A stretch of DNA of 64,000 bases, taken from contig NZ_JABEQK010000001.1 of assembly GCF_014174275.1 (NCBI RefSeq), positions 248,001-312,000 of the forward strand, given 5' to 3'. Positions 18,015 to 27,027 of the stretch are shown here, in pieces. The DNA comes from Gluconacetobacter takamatsuzukensis (GTDB taxonomy: Bacteria; Pseudomonadota; Alphaproteobacteria; Acetobacterales; Acetobacteraceae). The translations under genes and the position numbers were made by a program. The notes below the pieces were generated by a model, which did no database searches, was not told the origin of the DNA, and was given only the letters and a program-made list of their open reading frames with translations. Every line of letters starts with the position of its first letter. Position 1 is the stretch's first letter.

Positions 18015-19091
18015 CTATCCGTCGGAGAACAGCCTGATCCCCGCGTGGGACAAGATGTCGGGTGCCGCGCGGCGGGCCGCGAAATCGGGGGTGGCGGTGC
18101 GGTGGCAGGCGCTGGGGCTGATGCCGAAAATATTCTTGAAATGACGGGAGAAATGCGAACAGTCGGAAAAACCCATCTCGATGGCGATTTCGGTCACGCT
18201 CATCTCGCCGGCTTCCAGCAGGGCGCGGGCGTGGCGCAGGCGGAGCGTGCGGTAGAAATCCTGCGGCTTGCGGCCCAGCGTGGTCTGGAACAGCCGTTCG
18301 AGCTGGCGGCTGGAGATGCCCAGCCGGGCGGCCAGTTGGGCGATCGACAGCGGGCGCGCCATGTTCTGTTCCATATGCAGCACCGCGCGCCGCACGCGGG
18401 GATCGGCGAAGCGGGTCGCCGAGGCCAGGGTGGGGGGCTGCGGTTGCAGGCGTGTCGGGCTGCCCGCGGTGCCGGCGGGTTCCATCAGCAGGATATGGCT
18501 GGCCTTGAGCCCCGCCGGGCGGCCGATGCTGCGTTCGATCAGGTGCAGCGCCACGTCGGCCGCCGCCCCGCCGCCGGAACAGGTGATGCGGTCGCCGTCA
18601 TCGAGGAACATCTGGTCGCTGACGGCCTCGTGCGCGGGGAAGGCCTCCTGGAAATCCTGGCGGTGGTACCAGCTGACGCAGACGCGGCGATTGTCCATCA
18701 GCCCCGCGCGGCACAGGGCGAAGCTGCCGGTGCAGACGCCGATCAGGGTGATGCCCATGGCGGCCGCGCGGCGCAGCCAGGCCGTGGTGACGTAATCGAT
18801 CTGCTCCTGCCCATGCAGCAGGCCGCCGACCACCACGATATGGTCGAACGCCCTGGGGTCGCCCAGCGGGGCGTCGCGCGCGATGGCGACGCCGCAGCTG
18901 GAGCGCACCGGGTGGACCGAGGCGGACAGGACCTGCCACGAACAATGGATGGGGCGGCTGCGATCGTCCTTGTCGGCGGCCAGGCGCAGATGGTCGACGA
19001 ACAAGGCGAAGGCGGACAGCGTGAAATGCTCGGCGAGAATGAAGCCGACGCGCAGGCGCGGCTTGATGCCGGCCGGTGCCCCATCTGACAT
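18015..19091 (-). CDS. GlxA-family AraC-type transcriptional regulator
   Basis: A 358-residue protein with an N-terminal DJ-1/PfpI-like domain (VGFILAEHFTLSAFALFVDHLR; GVCTGSFALCRAGLMDN near residue 140) and a C-terminal AraC-type HTH (about 240-330; SIAQLAARLGISSRQLERLFQ, then TEIAIEMGFSDCSHFSRHFK). It is distinct from the GbdR-like protein at 8967. Members next to betaine genes include CdhR (carnitine) and SouR (sarcosine) in Pseudomonas, and either role is possible. It lies between choX and purU on the same strand. Confidence 0.85.
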   Translation of the reverse strand: MSDGAPAGIKPRLRVGFILAEHFTLSAFALFVDHLRLAADKDDRSRPIHCSWQVLSASVHPVRSSCGVAIARDAPLGDPRAFDHIVVVGGLLHGQEQIDYVTTAWLRRAAAMGITLIGVCTGSFALCRAGLMDNRRVCVSWYHRQDFQEAFPAHEAVSDQMFLDDGDRITCSGGGAAADVALHLIERSIGRPAGLKASHILLMEPAGTAGSPTRLQPQPPTLASATRFADPRVRRAVLHMEQNMARPLSIAQLAARLGISSRQLERLFQTTLGRKPQDFYRTLRLRHARALLEAGEMSVTEIAIEMGFSDCSHFSRHFKNIFGISPSACHRTATPDFAARRAAPDILSHAGIRLFSDG

Positions 19092-19220
19092 GATCGTTCT
19101 CCCGATCGGGCCCGGCGGATGCGGGGCGGTTTTAATTTCTTATCCGAAATGAGAATACGGAGCCAGCGGAGGATACCTCTTGCGCCGATGCGACATAAAT
19201 TTCAGGCAATCCGCCAGGTT

Positions 19221-20174
19221 TCAGTCGCCGTAGGCGAGGCGGGCCTGGATGGCGGGCAGGGACGGCGCGCCGTCCTGGGTGGTGACGCCGTCGAGCCACG
19301 CATGCCAGGCGTCGGGGTGGTCGCGCAGCCAGCGGCGGGCGACCAGGGACGGCGGCGTGTGGTCGCGCTGGATGGCCAGCATCATGATGTTCTCGTCGGG
19401 GACCGTGAAGCGGATCCGGGCCAGCAGGCGCGCCGCGTTGGGGCAGTCGGCCCGGTAGCCGCGCCGGATGACCGTGTTGACGGTGACGCCGCCATCGGCG
19501 CCGAAGATCCTGTCGCCGCCGGTGAGGTAGCGCAGGGCGAAGCGCAGGTTCATGGGATGGGGTTCCCACGCCAGGAACACGATGGGGCGGTGGCTCTGGA
19601 TGGTGCGGTCGACCTGGCTGAGCATGCCCTGCTCGCTGCTTTCCACCAGGCGGAAGCGCTGGAGCTGGAACTGGTTGGTGCGGATCATGTCCAGCACCAG
19701 CGCGTTGCCGTCATTGCCCGCTTCCAGGCCGAAGATCATGTAGCCCAGGCGCGACCCCCAGGCCGCGATGTCGCGATAGTCGCGCAGGCCCGCCTGCCAG
19801 ACATAATCGGGCACTGCCAGCGTGTAGTGCGCGCCCGTCAGGTTGGTGGCCAGCCGTTCCACCGACCCATCGGCGAGAAACGGCCTGATCGGGGTGCTGC
19901 CCGACGGTTCCCAGTTGCTGAGGAACGCATCGACGCGCCGGTCGCGCATGGCCACATAGGTCATGGTCAGGGCCAGCATCGGCGTGTGCGGCGCGTAGCC
20001 CAGCGCGTCGAACAGGGTGGACGCGACGGCGGTGACGGCCTCGGCGTCCGTCCAGCCGACATTGGACAGGCGGATCGGCACGCAGGCCGCCGGATCGCCG
20101 GCTGCGCGGGCCACGCCCGGCGGGACGGCCAGCAGGGCGAGCAGCGCGAACAGGCGGGCGGCGCGGATGGGCAT
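19221..20174 (-). CDS. choX: choline ABC transporter substrate-binding protein
   Basis: A 317-residue periplasmic binding protein with a Sec signal peptide (RAARLFALLALLAVPPGVARA). It fits the ChoX/OpuAC group: CVPIRLSNVGWTDAEAV at the start of the mature protein, then FLSNWEPSG, DYVWQAGL and VFLAWEPHPMN, which supply the aromatic residues used to cage a quaternary ammonium. It is encoded apart from choWV (26179-28208) but presumably serves that transporter. Its divergent neighbour is the small SnoaL-like gene at 20401. Confidence 0.88.
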   Translation of the reverse strand: MPIRAARLFALLALLAVPPGVARAAGDPAACVPIRLSNVGWTDAEAVTAVASTLFDALGYAPHTPMLALTMTYVAMRDRRVDAFLSNWEPSGSTPIRPFLADGSVERLATNLTGAHYTLAVPDYVWQAGLRDYRDIAAWGSRLGYMIFGLEAGNDGNALVLDMIRTNQFQLQRFRLVESSEQGMLSQVDRTIQSHRPIVFLAWEPHPMNLRFALRYLTGGDRIFGADGGVTVNTVIRRGYRADCPNAARLLARIRFTVPDENIMMLAIQRDHTPPSLVARRWLRDHPDAWHAWLDGVTTQDGAPSLPAIQARLAYGD

Positions 20175-20400
20175 GCGGATCGGACTTTCCTTCTGGCCAG
20201 TTCACGACCGCATCATGGCGGGGCTGCGGGCCCTCCACCCGAATGTTCGCGCCGGATGACGGTTCGATTCCGACATGAAACACCGGAAGGCGGGGTGGGG
20301 TCGATTTTTTTGTATCGGTGGGCGGGGCGGGACATTCCCTCGGCCTGTCGCGGGCTTTATCAGACTGTCGGAGATCCTGCCTGACTGATCGGAGCCCGTC

Positions 20401-20820
20401 ATGTCCGTCGATACCGCGCGCACAGTGATCGAGACCTATTACCGCCTGTTCAATTCCGGCGACCGCGCGGCCTTTCTGGCCCTGCTGGCCGAGGATGTCG
20501 TGCATGACATCAACCAGGGGGGGAGCGAGAGCGGGGTGGCGGCGTTTGCCGCCTTTCTGGAGCGGATGGACCGCTGCTATCGCGAGGAGATCCGCGATGT
20601 GGTGGTGATGGTCAATGGGGACGGCAGCCGGGCGGCGGCGGAATTCGTCGTCCACGGCACCTATCTGAGCACCGACGAGGGGCTGCCGGAGGCCGTGGGC
20701 CAGACCTATGTGCTGCCGGCGGGGGCGTTCTTTACCCTGCGCGACGGCAAGGTGGCGCGGATCTCGAATTTCTACAATCTGCCGGAATGGACCCGGCAGG
20801 TCAGCATTCCGGGAAATTGA
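20401..20820 (+). CDS. NTF2/SnoaL-like (ketosteroid isomerase-related) protein
   Basis: A 139-residue cone-fold protein (VIETYYRLFNSGDRAAFLALLAEDVVHDINQG) with a clear RBS (CGGAG) before ATG 20401. Such proteins bind small ligands or act as isomerases or hydrolases, and the sequence does not say which. It is divergent from choX across 226 bp, and its last 20 nt overlap the convergent sdaA gene. The position suggests coexpression with choline uptake, but no role is known to me. Confidence 0.8.
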   Translation: MSVDTARTVIETYYRLFNSGDRAAFLALLAEDVVHDINQGGSESGVAAFAAFLERMDRCYREEIRDVVVMVNGDGSRAAAEFVVHGTYLSTDEGLPEAVGQTYVLPAGAFFTLRDGKVARISNFYNLPEWTRQVSIPGN

Positions 20821-22159
20821 CCGCGAGGCCGCCCAGCGCCGTTTCCTTGTAGCGGTGGTTCATGTCCCGCCCCGTCTCCGCCATGGTGCGGATGACCTGG
20901 TCGAGCGAGACATGGTGCGCGCCGTCGCCGTGCATGGCCAGGGAGGCGGCGTTGATGGCCTTGACCGCGCCGAAGGCGTTGCGCTCGATGCACGGGATCT
21001 GCACCAGGCCCGCCACCGGGTCGCAGGTCATGCCCAGATGATGTTCCATGCCGATCTCGGCGGCGTTTTCGATCTGGAGCGGGGTGGCGCCCAGGGCCGC
21101 CGCCAGGCCTGCCGCCGCCATGGATGAGGCCACCCCGACCTCGCCCTGGCAGCCGACCTCGGCGCCCGAGATCGAGGCGTTGAGCTTGAACAGGCCGCCG
21201 ACCGCCGCCGCCGTCAGCAGGAAATCGTGCATGCCCTGGCGCGAGGCGCCGGGGCAGAAATCGCGGTAGTAGCGCAACACGGCCGGGATGACCCCCGCCG
21301 CGCCGTTGGTCGGCGCGGTGACGACGCGGCCGCCGGCGGCGTTTTCCTCGTTCACCGCGATGGCGAACAGGCTGACCCAGTCCATCGCCTCGTGCGGGGG
21401 GCGCTGGTTGAGGCGGGCGCGGTCCTGCAACCGTTCGTACAGCGCCGCCGCGCGGCGGCGGACCCTGATCCGGCCCGGCAGCGTGCCGTGCTGGACCAGC
21501 CCGCGATCGACGCAGGCCATCATGGTGTCGATGATGCGGTCCAGATAGGTCGAGATTTCGGCAGGGGGGCGCAGGGCGGCCTCGTTGGCCAGGACGACGG
21601 CCGCGATGCTCGACCCGCTTTCGCGCGTGCGGTCCAGCAGTTCGGCGCCGCTGGTGAAATCGAGCGGCATGTCGGGCTGGGCGTAGCCGGCCTGTTTCGT
21701 CGCGTCCTCGGGCACGATGAAGCCACCGCCGACCGAGCAGAAGCGCGCGGTGTCCAGCACCGTGCCGTCGGCGGCCAGCGCCTGGAACTGCAAGGTGTTG
21801 GGGTGGACGGGGGGGATCGTGTCGCGGTCCAGCACGATATCGTGGGCGGGGTCGAAGGCGATGGCGCGGCCGTTGACCAGGACGGTGCGGTCGGTGCCGA
21901 TCCGGCGGACGATGTCGTCGGCGGCGTCGGGGTCCACGCTCTCGGGCGCTTCGCCCGCCAGGCCGAGGATGACGGCCTTGTCGGTGGCGTGGCCGCTGGC
22001 GGTCCAGGCCAGCGAGCCGTAGAGCGTGACGCGCAGGCGGGCCGTGGGCGCCGTCGGGTCGAGATGCGCGGTGAAGCGCCGGGCCGCGCGCATGGGCCCG
22101 ATCGTATGCGACGAGGACGGGCCGATACCGATCTTGAAGAGGTCGAAGAGGCTGATCAT
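20801..22159 (-). CDS. sdaA: L-serine ammonia-lyase, iron-sulfur type, single chain
   Basis: A 452-residue enzyme converting L-serine to pyruvate and ammonia. It shows the N-terminal beta domain ([23 protein letters not shown]) and the alpha domain with the 4Fe-4S cysteines ([25 protein letters not shown]). ATG 22159 gives the standard family start; an open frame continues upstream through betA but has no family resemblance and is a shadow. It follows betA by 89 nt and completes the betaine > glycine > serine > pyruvate route. The 3' end overlaps the convergent gene at 20401. Confidence 0.94.
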   Translation of the reverse strand: MISLFDLFKIGIGPSSSHTIGPMRAARRFTAHLDPTAPTARLRVTLYGSLAWTASGHATDKAVILGLAGEAPESVDPDAADDIVRRIGTDRTVLVNGRAIAFDPAHDIVLDRDTIPPVHPNTLQFQALAADGTVLDTARFCSVGGGFIVPEDATKQAGYAQPDMPLDFTSGAELLDRTRESGSSIAAVVLANEAALRPPAEISTYLDRIIDTMMACVDRGLVQHGTLPGRIRVRRRAAALYERLQDRARLNQRPPHEAMDWVSLFAIAVNEENAAGGRVVTAPTNGAAGVIPAVLRYYRDFCPGASRQGMHDFLLTAAAVGGLFKLNASISGAEVGCQGEVGVASSMAAAGLAAALGATPLQIENAAEIGMEHHLGMTCDPVAGLVQIPCIERNAFGAVKAINAASLAMHGDGAHHVSLDQVIRTMAETGRDMNHRYKETALGGLAVNFPEC

Positions 22160-22248
22160 GGGGCGCGATGGTGCGCCCGCCGCCCGCGCGACACAAGGAG
22201 GCGTGCGCCATCGGCCGTGCGGAAAGCGACAGGGGGGCGCGCCGGCGG

Positions 22249-23916
22249 TCAGGCGCCGCCGATGCGCTGCCGGGTCTGCCAGTCGGGGGCTTCGAAGAAC
22301 GGGGCGTTGGAGGCGGGGAGGGGGGGGAGGCCCCTGATATGGTCGGCGGCTTTTTCCGCGATCATGATGGTGGGGCCGTTGAGGTTGCCGTTGGTGACGC
22401 GCGGCATGATCGAGGAATCGACCACGCGCAGCCCCTCCACGCCGATAACGCGTGCCTGGGGGTCGACCACGGCCATCGGATCGGTTTCCGCCCCCATCTT
22501 GCAGGTGCAGGACGGGTGCAGGGCGCTTTCGACCTTCTGGCGGATGAAGGCGTCGATCTGCGCGTCGGTCAGGCAGTCGGCGCCGGGTTGCAGTTCCTCG
22601 CCCCGGAACGGGTCGAAGGCGGGCTGGGCGAAGATCTCGCGCGTCAGGCGGACGCAGGCGCGCATGTCGGCCCAGTCTTCCGGATGGCTCATGTAGTTGA
22701 ACTGGATTTTCGGCTTTTCCGCCGGGTCGGCGGAGCGCAGGCGGACCCAGCCCCGGCTTTTGGAGCGCATCGGCCCGACATGGGCCTGGTAGCCGTGGCC
22801 CTGTGCCAGGCCCTTGCCATCGTACGTGATGGCCAGCGGCAGGAAATGGAACTGGATGTCGGGATAGCGGATGCCGGCGCGGCTGCGGATGAAGCCGCAG
22901 CTTTCGAAATGGTTGGTGGCGCCCAGCCCGTCCTTGAACAGCAGCCAGCGCAGGCCAATCCGCGCCTTGGCCCAGGGGGACATGGCCGAATAGAGCGTGA
23001 CCGGCTGGCGGCACGCGACCTGGAAATAGAATTCCAGATGGTCCTGGAGATTCTCCCCCACGCCCGGCCGGTCGGCCAGGACCGGGATGCCGTGGTCGCG
23101 CAGTTCCGCCGCCGGGCCGATTCCCGACAGTTTCAGCAATTGTGGGGAATTGATCGGACCGCCGCACAGGATGACCTCGCGCGTTGCGCGGACGCTGTGG
23201 GCCGTACCGTGGCGCGTGTAGGACAGGCCGGTGGCGCGCGTGCCGTCGAAGAGGATGCGGGTGACGCGGGCGTGGGTTTCGAGCGTCAGGTTGCGGCGTT
23301 TGAGCGCCGGGCGGAGATAGGCGTTCGCGGTGCTCCAGCGCCGGCCATGATGGACCGTCATGCTCATGCGGTCGAAGCCTTCCTGCCGGAAGCCGTTATA
23401 ATCGCCGGTGCGGCCGTAGCCGGCCTGTTCGCCCGCCTTCATCCAGGCTTCGTGCAGGGGATTGTCCAGCGTGCCGTATTGCGTATGCAGCGGGCCGCCG
23501 CGTCCGCGATAGGAATCCTCGCCCTCGGCGCAATCCTCGGCGCGGCGGAAATAGGGCAGGACGTGGCGGTAGCCCCAGCCGGTGGCGCCGGCCTGCTCCC
23601 ATTCCTCGTAATCGAGGGCGTGGCCGCGCACATAGACCATGCCGTTGATGGAGGACGAGCCGCCCAGCCCCTTGCCGCGCGGGGTGTGCATGCGGCGGCC
23701 GCCCAGATGGGGTTCCGGCTCGCTCTCGTAGAACCAGTTGAAGCGCCTGGAGTGCATCGGCAGGGCCAGGGCGCTGGGCATCTGCACGATGACCGAGCGG
23801 TCGCTGCCGCCGAATTCCAGCAGCAGCACGCGGCTGTGCCCGTCCTCGGTCAGGCGGTTGGCCAGCACGCAGCCGGCGGAGCCGGCGCCGACGATGATAT
23901 AGTCGTATTCCCGCAT
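22249..23916 (-). CDS. betA: choline dehydrogenase (GMC oxidoreductase)
   Basis: A 555-residue FAD enzyme oxidising choline to betaine aldehyde at the inner membrane. It starts MREYDYIIVGAGSAGCVLANRL (FAD motif near residue 8-14) and has the GMC signatures GKGLGGSSSINGMVY near 76 and GGPINSPQLLKLSGIGP near 250. The C-terminal region shows CKMG and GNLNGPTIMIAEKAAD. ATG 23916 shares one base with the stop of the upstream betI-betB ORF (TGATG), so translation is tightly coupled; a TTG at 23919 is the alternative. Confidence 0.95.
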   Translation of the reverse strand: MREYDYIIVGAGSAGCVLANRLTEDGHSRVLLLEFGGSDRSVIVQMPSALALPMHSRRFNWFYESEPEPHLGGRRMHTPRGKGLGGSSSINGMVYVRGHALDYEEWEQAGATGWGYRHVLPYFRRAEDCAEGEDSYRGRGGPLHTQYGTLDNPLHEAWMKAGEQAGYGRTGDYNGFRQEGFDRMSMTVHHGRRWSTANAYLRPALKRRNLTLETHARVTRILFDGTRATGLSYTRHGTAHSVRATREVILCGGPINSPQLLKLSGIGPAAELRDHGIPVLADRPGVGENLQDHLEFYFQVACRQPVTLYSAMSPWAKARIGLRWLLFKDGLGATNHFESCGFIRSRAGIRYPDIQFHFLPLAITYDGKGLAQGHGYQAHVGPMRSKSRGWVRLRSADPAEKPKIQFNYMSHPEDWADMRACVRLTREIFAQPAFDPFRGEELQPGADCLTDAQIDAFIRQKVESALHPSCTCKMGAETDPMAVVDPQARVIGVEGLRVVDSSIMPRVTNGNLNGPTIMIAEKAADHIRGLPPLPASNAPFFEAPDWQTRQRIGGA

Positions 23917-26009
23917 CAATAGGGTGCCTCGACATCGCCCAGCGCCACGTAGACGCTCTTGATCTGGGTGTAGTGATCGAGCGCCGCGCGGCTGTTCTCG
24001 CGGCCCAGGCCGGATTGCTTGTAGCCGCCGAAGGGCAGTTCGATCGGGGTGACGTTATACTGGTTGATCCAGCAGGTGCCGGCTTCCAGCCGCGCGATCA
24101 CCCGGTGGGCACGCGCGAGGTCGCGGGTGAAGACGCCGGCGGCGAGGCCGAACGGGGTGGCGTTGGCGCGGGCCACGGCCTCGTCCTCGTCGGTGAAATC
24201 CAGCACCGCCATGACGGGGCCGAAGATTTCCTCGCGCACGATCGTCATCTCGTCATGGCAATTCGCGAACACCGTCGGTTCGACGAAGGCGCCGCGACGG
24301 AGCGCGCCGCGCGTCACGCGCCGGCCGCCGGCCAGGAGTTCGGCGCCTTCCTTCTTCCCCGCCGCGATATAGGACAGGACCTTGCGCATGTGATCGTCGG
24401 AGATCAGGGCACCGACATCGGTTTTCGGGTCGAGCGGGTCGCCGATCGTCATGGCCGAGACGCGTGCCTTCAGCCGCTCCAGGAAGCGCTCGCGGATGCC
24501 GGACTGCACGAAGACGCGGGTGGCGTTGGAGCAGACCTCGCCCGCCGAATAGAAATTGCCCAACAGGGCGGCGGAGACGGCATTGTCCACGTCGGCATCG
24601 TCGAAGACGATCAGCGGCGATTTTCCGCCCAGTTCCAGCGTGACATGCTTCAGGGTCGCCGCCGCGTCGGCCATCACCCGGCGGCCGGTGCCGACCTCGC
24701 CGGTCAGGGAGATCTTGCGGATCCGGGGCGCGCGGGTGAGCAGTTGCCCGGTTTCGCGCGTGCCCTGCACGACGTTGAAGACGCCGTCGGGCAGGCCGGC
24801 CTCGCGGAAGATCGCGGCCAGGCGCACCGCCGTCAGCGGTGTCAGTTCGGCGGGCTTGAAGAGCATCGCGTTGCCGCAGGCGAGCGCGGGTGCGGCCTTC
24901 CAGCAGGCGATCTGGATCGGGTAGTTCCACGCGCCGATCCCGGCCACGATGCCCAGCGGCTCGCGCCGCGTGTAGCCGAAGGCGGTCTGGCCCAGATCGA
25001 CGCTCTCGCCGGTCATTGTTGCCGCCAGGGCCGCGAAATAGTCCAGCGCGTCGGCGCCCGACAGGATGTCGACGCTGGAGGTCTCGGCAATCGGCTTGCC
25101 GGTGTCCTGCGTTTCGACCCGTGCCAGTTCCGCGTTGTCGCGGCGCAGCAGGTCGGCGGCGCGGCGCAGGATGCGGGCGCGTTCGGCGCCGGTATGGGCG
25201 GCCCACACCGCCTGCCCGCGCGCTGCGGAGTCGATGGCCTGGGCGACCAGGGGCTCGCCGGCTTCCTCGACCTCCGCCAGTACCGCGCCGGTGGCGGGGT
25301 TGCGGGTTTCGAACCGGGTTCCGGTGCCGGTGACGGGGCGGCCGTCGATCCAGCTTGTGCACAGACCCTCCGGCGCGCCGCGCAGGATGGCGGGGGGCGG
25401 GGCGGGGGAAGGGGCGTCCCCGATCTGGCTGTCGAGGAAGGCGAGGACCTGCCGGCGGGGCGTGTTGCGGTCGAACGCCGCCGGCGGGGCCAGGGCGGCG
25501 CGCAGCCATGTGCCGTCGATCAGCGAGGCCAGCGTGTCGGCCGTGGCGAGGGCGCGCGGGTGCGGCATGAGATGGCCGAGATCGTGGCGCAGGTTGGAGA
25601 GCATGCGGGCCTGGTACGCGCGCTGGATCCGGCCCAGTGTCGGGACATGGACCGCCTGGCCCCACAGGGCCAGCCAGAGGGCGACCTGGCGGGTGGTGAA
25701 CTGCTCGCCCCCCAGGCAGACGCCGATCAGGGCCTCCAGCCGGGCGCGCGGGCCCCTGGCGTCGCGCAGGGCGCGTGCGACGTCGGCCGACAGGGCAGCG
25801 GCGGTGCCGCGGAACGCCAGGCCGAGCAGCGCGTCCTTGTCGCCGAAATAATGGACCAGGAGGGCGCCGGAGACGCCGGCATGGCGGGCGATCCGCGCCA
25901 CCGTCGCGCCGGCGAAGCCGTGATCGACCAGGATGTCGAGCGTTGCGGCCACGAGTTCCCTGCGACGCTTCAGCTCGACCGGCGTAAGAGAGGGAAGGGA
26001 CTGTTTCAT
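23916..26009 (-). CDS. betI-betB: BetI-BetB fusion: TetR-type repressor fused to betaine aldehyde dehydrogenase
   Basis: A single uninterrupted 697-codon frame. Residues 1-197 are a full-length BetI-like TetR regulator: HTH at about 35-55 (GATVARIARHAGVSGALLVHYF) and the BetI-typical WLALWGQAVHVPTLGRIQ and LASLIDGTWLRAAL. Residues 198-215 are a Pro/Ala-rich linker. Residues 216-697 are BetB, an NAD-dependent aldehyde dehydrogenase, with N362 (GAWNYP), E459 (LELGGKSP) and the nucleophile C493 (SAGEVCSNATRV). No in-frame ATG, GTG or TTG occurs near the junction, so BetB cannot easily be started separately. Either a regulator-enzyme fusion or a post-translationally cleaved precursor is possible. 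Confidence 0.9.
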   Translation of the reverse strand: MKQSLPSLTPVELKRRRELVAATLDILVDHGFAGATVARIARHAGVSGALLVHYFGDKDALLGLAFRGTAAALSADVARALRDARGPRARLEALIGVCLGGEQFTTRQVALWLALWGQAVHVPTLGRIQRAYQARMLSNLRHDLGHLMPHPRALATADTLASLIDGTWLRAALAPPAAFDRNTPRRQVLAFLDSQIGDAPSPAPPPAILRGAPEGLCTSWIDGRPVTGTGTRFETRNPATGAVLAEVEEAGEPLVAQAIDSAARGQAVWAAHTGAERARILRRAADLLRRDNAELARVETQDTGKPIAETSSVDILSGADALDYFAALAATMTGESVDLGQTAFGYTRREPLGIVAGIGAWNYPIQIACWKAAPALACGNAMLFKPAELTPLTAVRLAAIFREAGLPDGVFNVVQGTRETGQLLTRAPRIRKISLTGEVGTGRRVMADAAATLKHVTLELGGKSPLIVFDDADVDNAVSAALLGNFYSAGEVCSNATRVFVQSGIRERFLERLKARVSAMTIGDPLDPKTDVGALISDDHMRKVLSYIAAGKKEGAELLAGGRRVTRGALRRGAFVEPTVFANCHDEMTIVREEIFGPVMAVLDFTDEDEAVARANATPFGLAAGVFTRDLARAHRVIARLEAGTCWINQYNVTPIELPFGGYKQSGLGRENSRAALDHYTQIKSVYVALGDVEAPY

Positions 26010-26178
26010 GTCCGGAATGTGGCATGGATTGAACGGTTGTTCAATGTCGATTTCGTTCCTGCGAAAGTCGGAATTCTCTCTATCATTTTCCGATTTCGTT
26101 TCGTTATATGTTCGTTCAGTTCACATGGGTATCGACGTCCGCGATATCGAACACCGAGAGACGGGGGCCGCGCGGATC
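26010..26178. promoter_or_regulatory. divergent betI-betB / choWV control region
   Basis: An AT-richer 169-bp region between the minus-strand betI-betB start and choW. It contains the dyad at 26028-26045, two copies of GATTTCGTT (near 26049 and 26093) and a poly-pyrimidine/AT stretch likely to hold the divergent promoters. Individual -35/-10 boxes are not clear enough to mark. Confidence 0.5.
26028..26045. promoter_or_regulatory. candidate BetI operator
   Basis: ATTGAACGGTTGTTCAAT is a perfect inverted repeat (7-bp arms, 4-bp spacer) ending 18 nt before the BetI-BetB start codon. Its form agrees with what I recall of BetI boxes (TTGAAC...GTTCAA). In this position it could repress both the bet operon and divergent choWV. 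Confidence 0.7.
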
Positions 26179-27027
26179 ATGGCGCCGGAACAATGGATCG
26201 CGGAGCACAAGATCCCGGTGGGCGCCGTCATGGCGGCCGTGGTCGATGTGGTCAGGAAGCACGGTCTGGGGTTTTTCGACGCGATTACCGATATCGTCGG
26301 CTTCTGTGCCGATGGCCTGACCATGCTGCTGCTGGATATTCCGCCCCTGCTGCTGGTGGTGGCCGCGACGGCGGGGGCGTGGTTTCTCCGCCGGTCGCCG
26401 GCCCTGGTGGCGCTGGTCGCGCTGGGGCTGCTGTTCATCATCAACCAGGGATACTGGAACGAGACGATGGCGACGCTGTCGCTTATCCTGTTCTCGACCA
26501 TCTTCTGCATGGCCATCGGCGTGCCGCTGGGGATTGCCTGTGCCCATCGGCCCCGGCTGGCGCGGGCGTTGCAGCCGTTTCTGGACCTGATGCAGACGCT
26601 GCCGACCTTCGTCTACCTGATTCCGACGCTGATCCTGTTCGGGCTGGGGACCGTGCCGGGCATGATTTCCACCATCATCTTCGCCGTGCCCGCGCCGATC
26701 CGCATGACGCAGATGGGCATTGCCCGGGTGCCCCGGTCGCTGATCGAGGCCGGGGAGGCGTTCGGCGCTACCGGGCGGCAGATCCTGTGGAAGATCGAAC
26801 TGCCCGCCGCCCTGCCGATGATCCAGGCGGGGCTGACGCAGTGCATCATGCTGAGCCTGTCGATGGTCGTGATCGCGGCGCTGGTGGGGGCCGGGGGGCT
26901 GGGGGTGCCGGTGGTGCGCGCGCTGAATACCGTGCAGGTGGATGCCGGGTTCGAGTCCGGGTTCGTCATCGTGCTGCTGGCCATCATGCTCGACCGGGTC
27001 TGTCGCCCGAAGGATTCGGCATCTTGA
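26179..27027 (+). CDS. choW: choline ABC transporter permease
   Basis: A 282-residue inner-membrane permease of the ProW/ChoW type, with about six hydrophobic segments and the BPD permease motif EAGEAFGATGRQILWKIELPAALP near residue 190. ATG 26179 (MAPEQWIAEHKIPVG) gives the normal ChoW length and start; an in-frame ATG at 26125 is an alternative that would add 18 residues. Its TGA overlaps the TTG start of choV. Confidence 0.9.
   Translation: MAPEQWIAEHKIPVGAVMAAVVDVVRKHGLGFFDAITDIVGFCADGLTMLLLDIPPLLLVVAATAGAWFLRRSPALVALVALGLLFIINQGYWNETMATLSLILFSTIFCMAIGVPLGIACAHRPRLARALQPFLDLMQTLPTFVYLIPTLILFGLGTVPGMISTIIFAVPAPIRMTQMGIARVPRSLIEAGEAFGATGRQILWKIELPAALPMIQAGLTQCIMLSLSMVVIAALVGAGGLGVPVVRALNTVQVDAGFESGFVIVLLAIMLDRVCRPKDSAS

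Noticed and set aside
22160..23167. Apparent fusion of a betA-overlapping peptide to sdaA
   Set aside because: The extra residues lie in a shifted frame of betA and have no family resemblance; sdaA has a normal start at 22159. This contrasts with the betI-betB frame, where both halves are recognisable.
26108..26124. Further GTTC half-sites before choW
   Set aside because: TGTTCGTTCAGTTCACA contains repeated half-sites but no dyad with the spacing of the 26028-26045 site.
23973..27023. Long plus-strand extension upstream of choV
   Set aside because: It runs antisense to betI-betB and through choW in another frame; only the part from TTG 27024 resembles an ABC ATPase.
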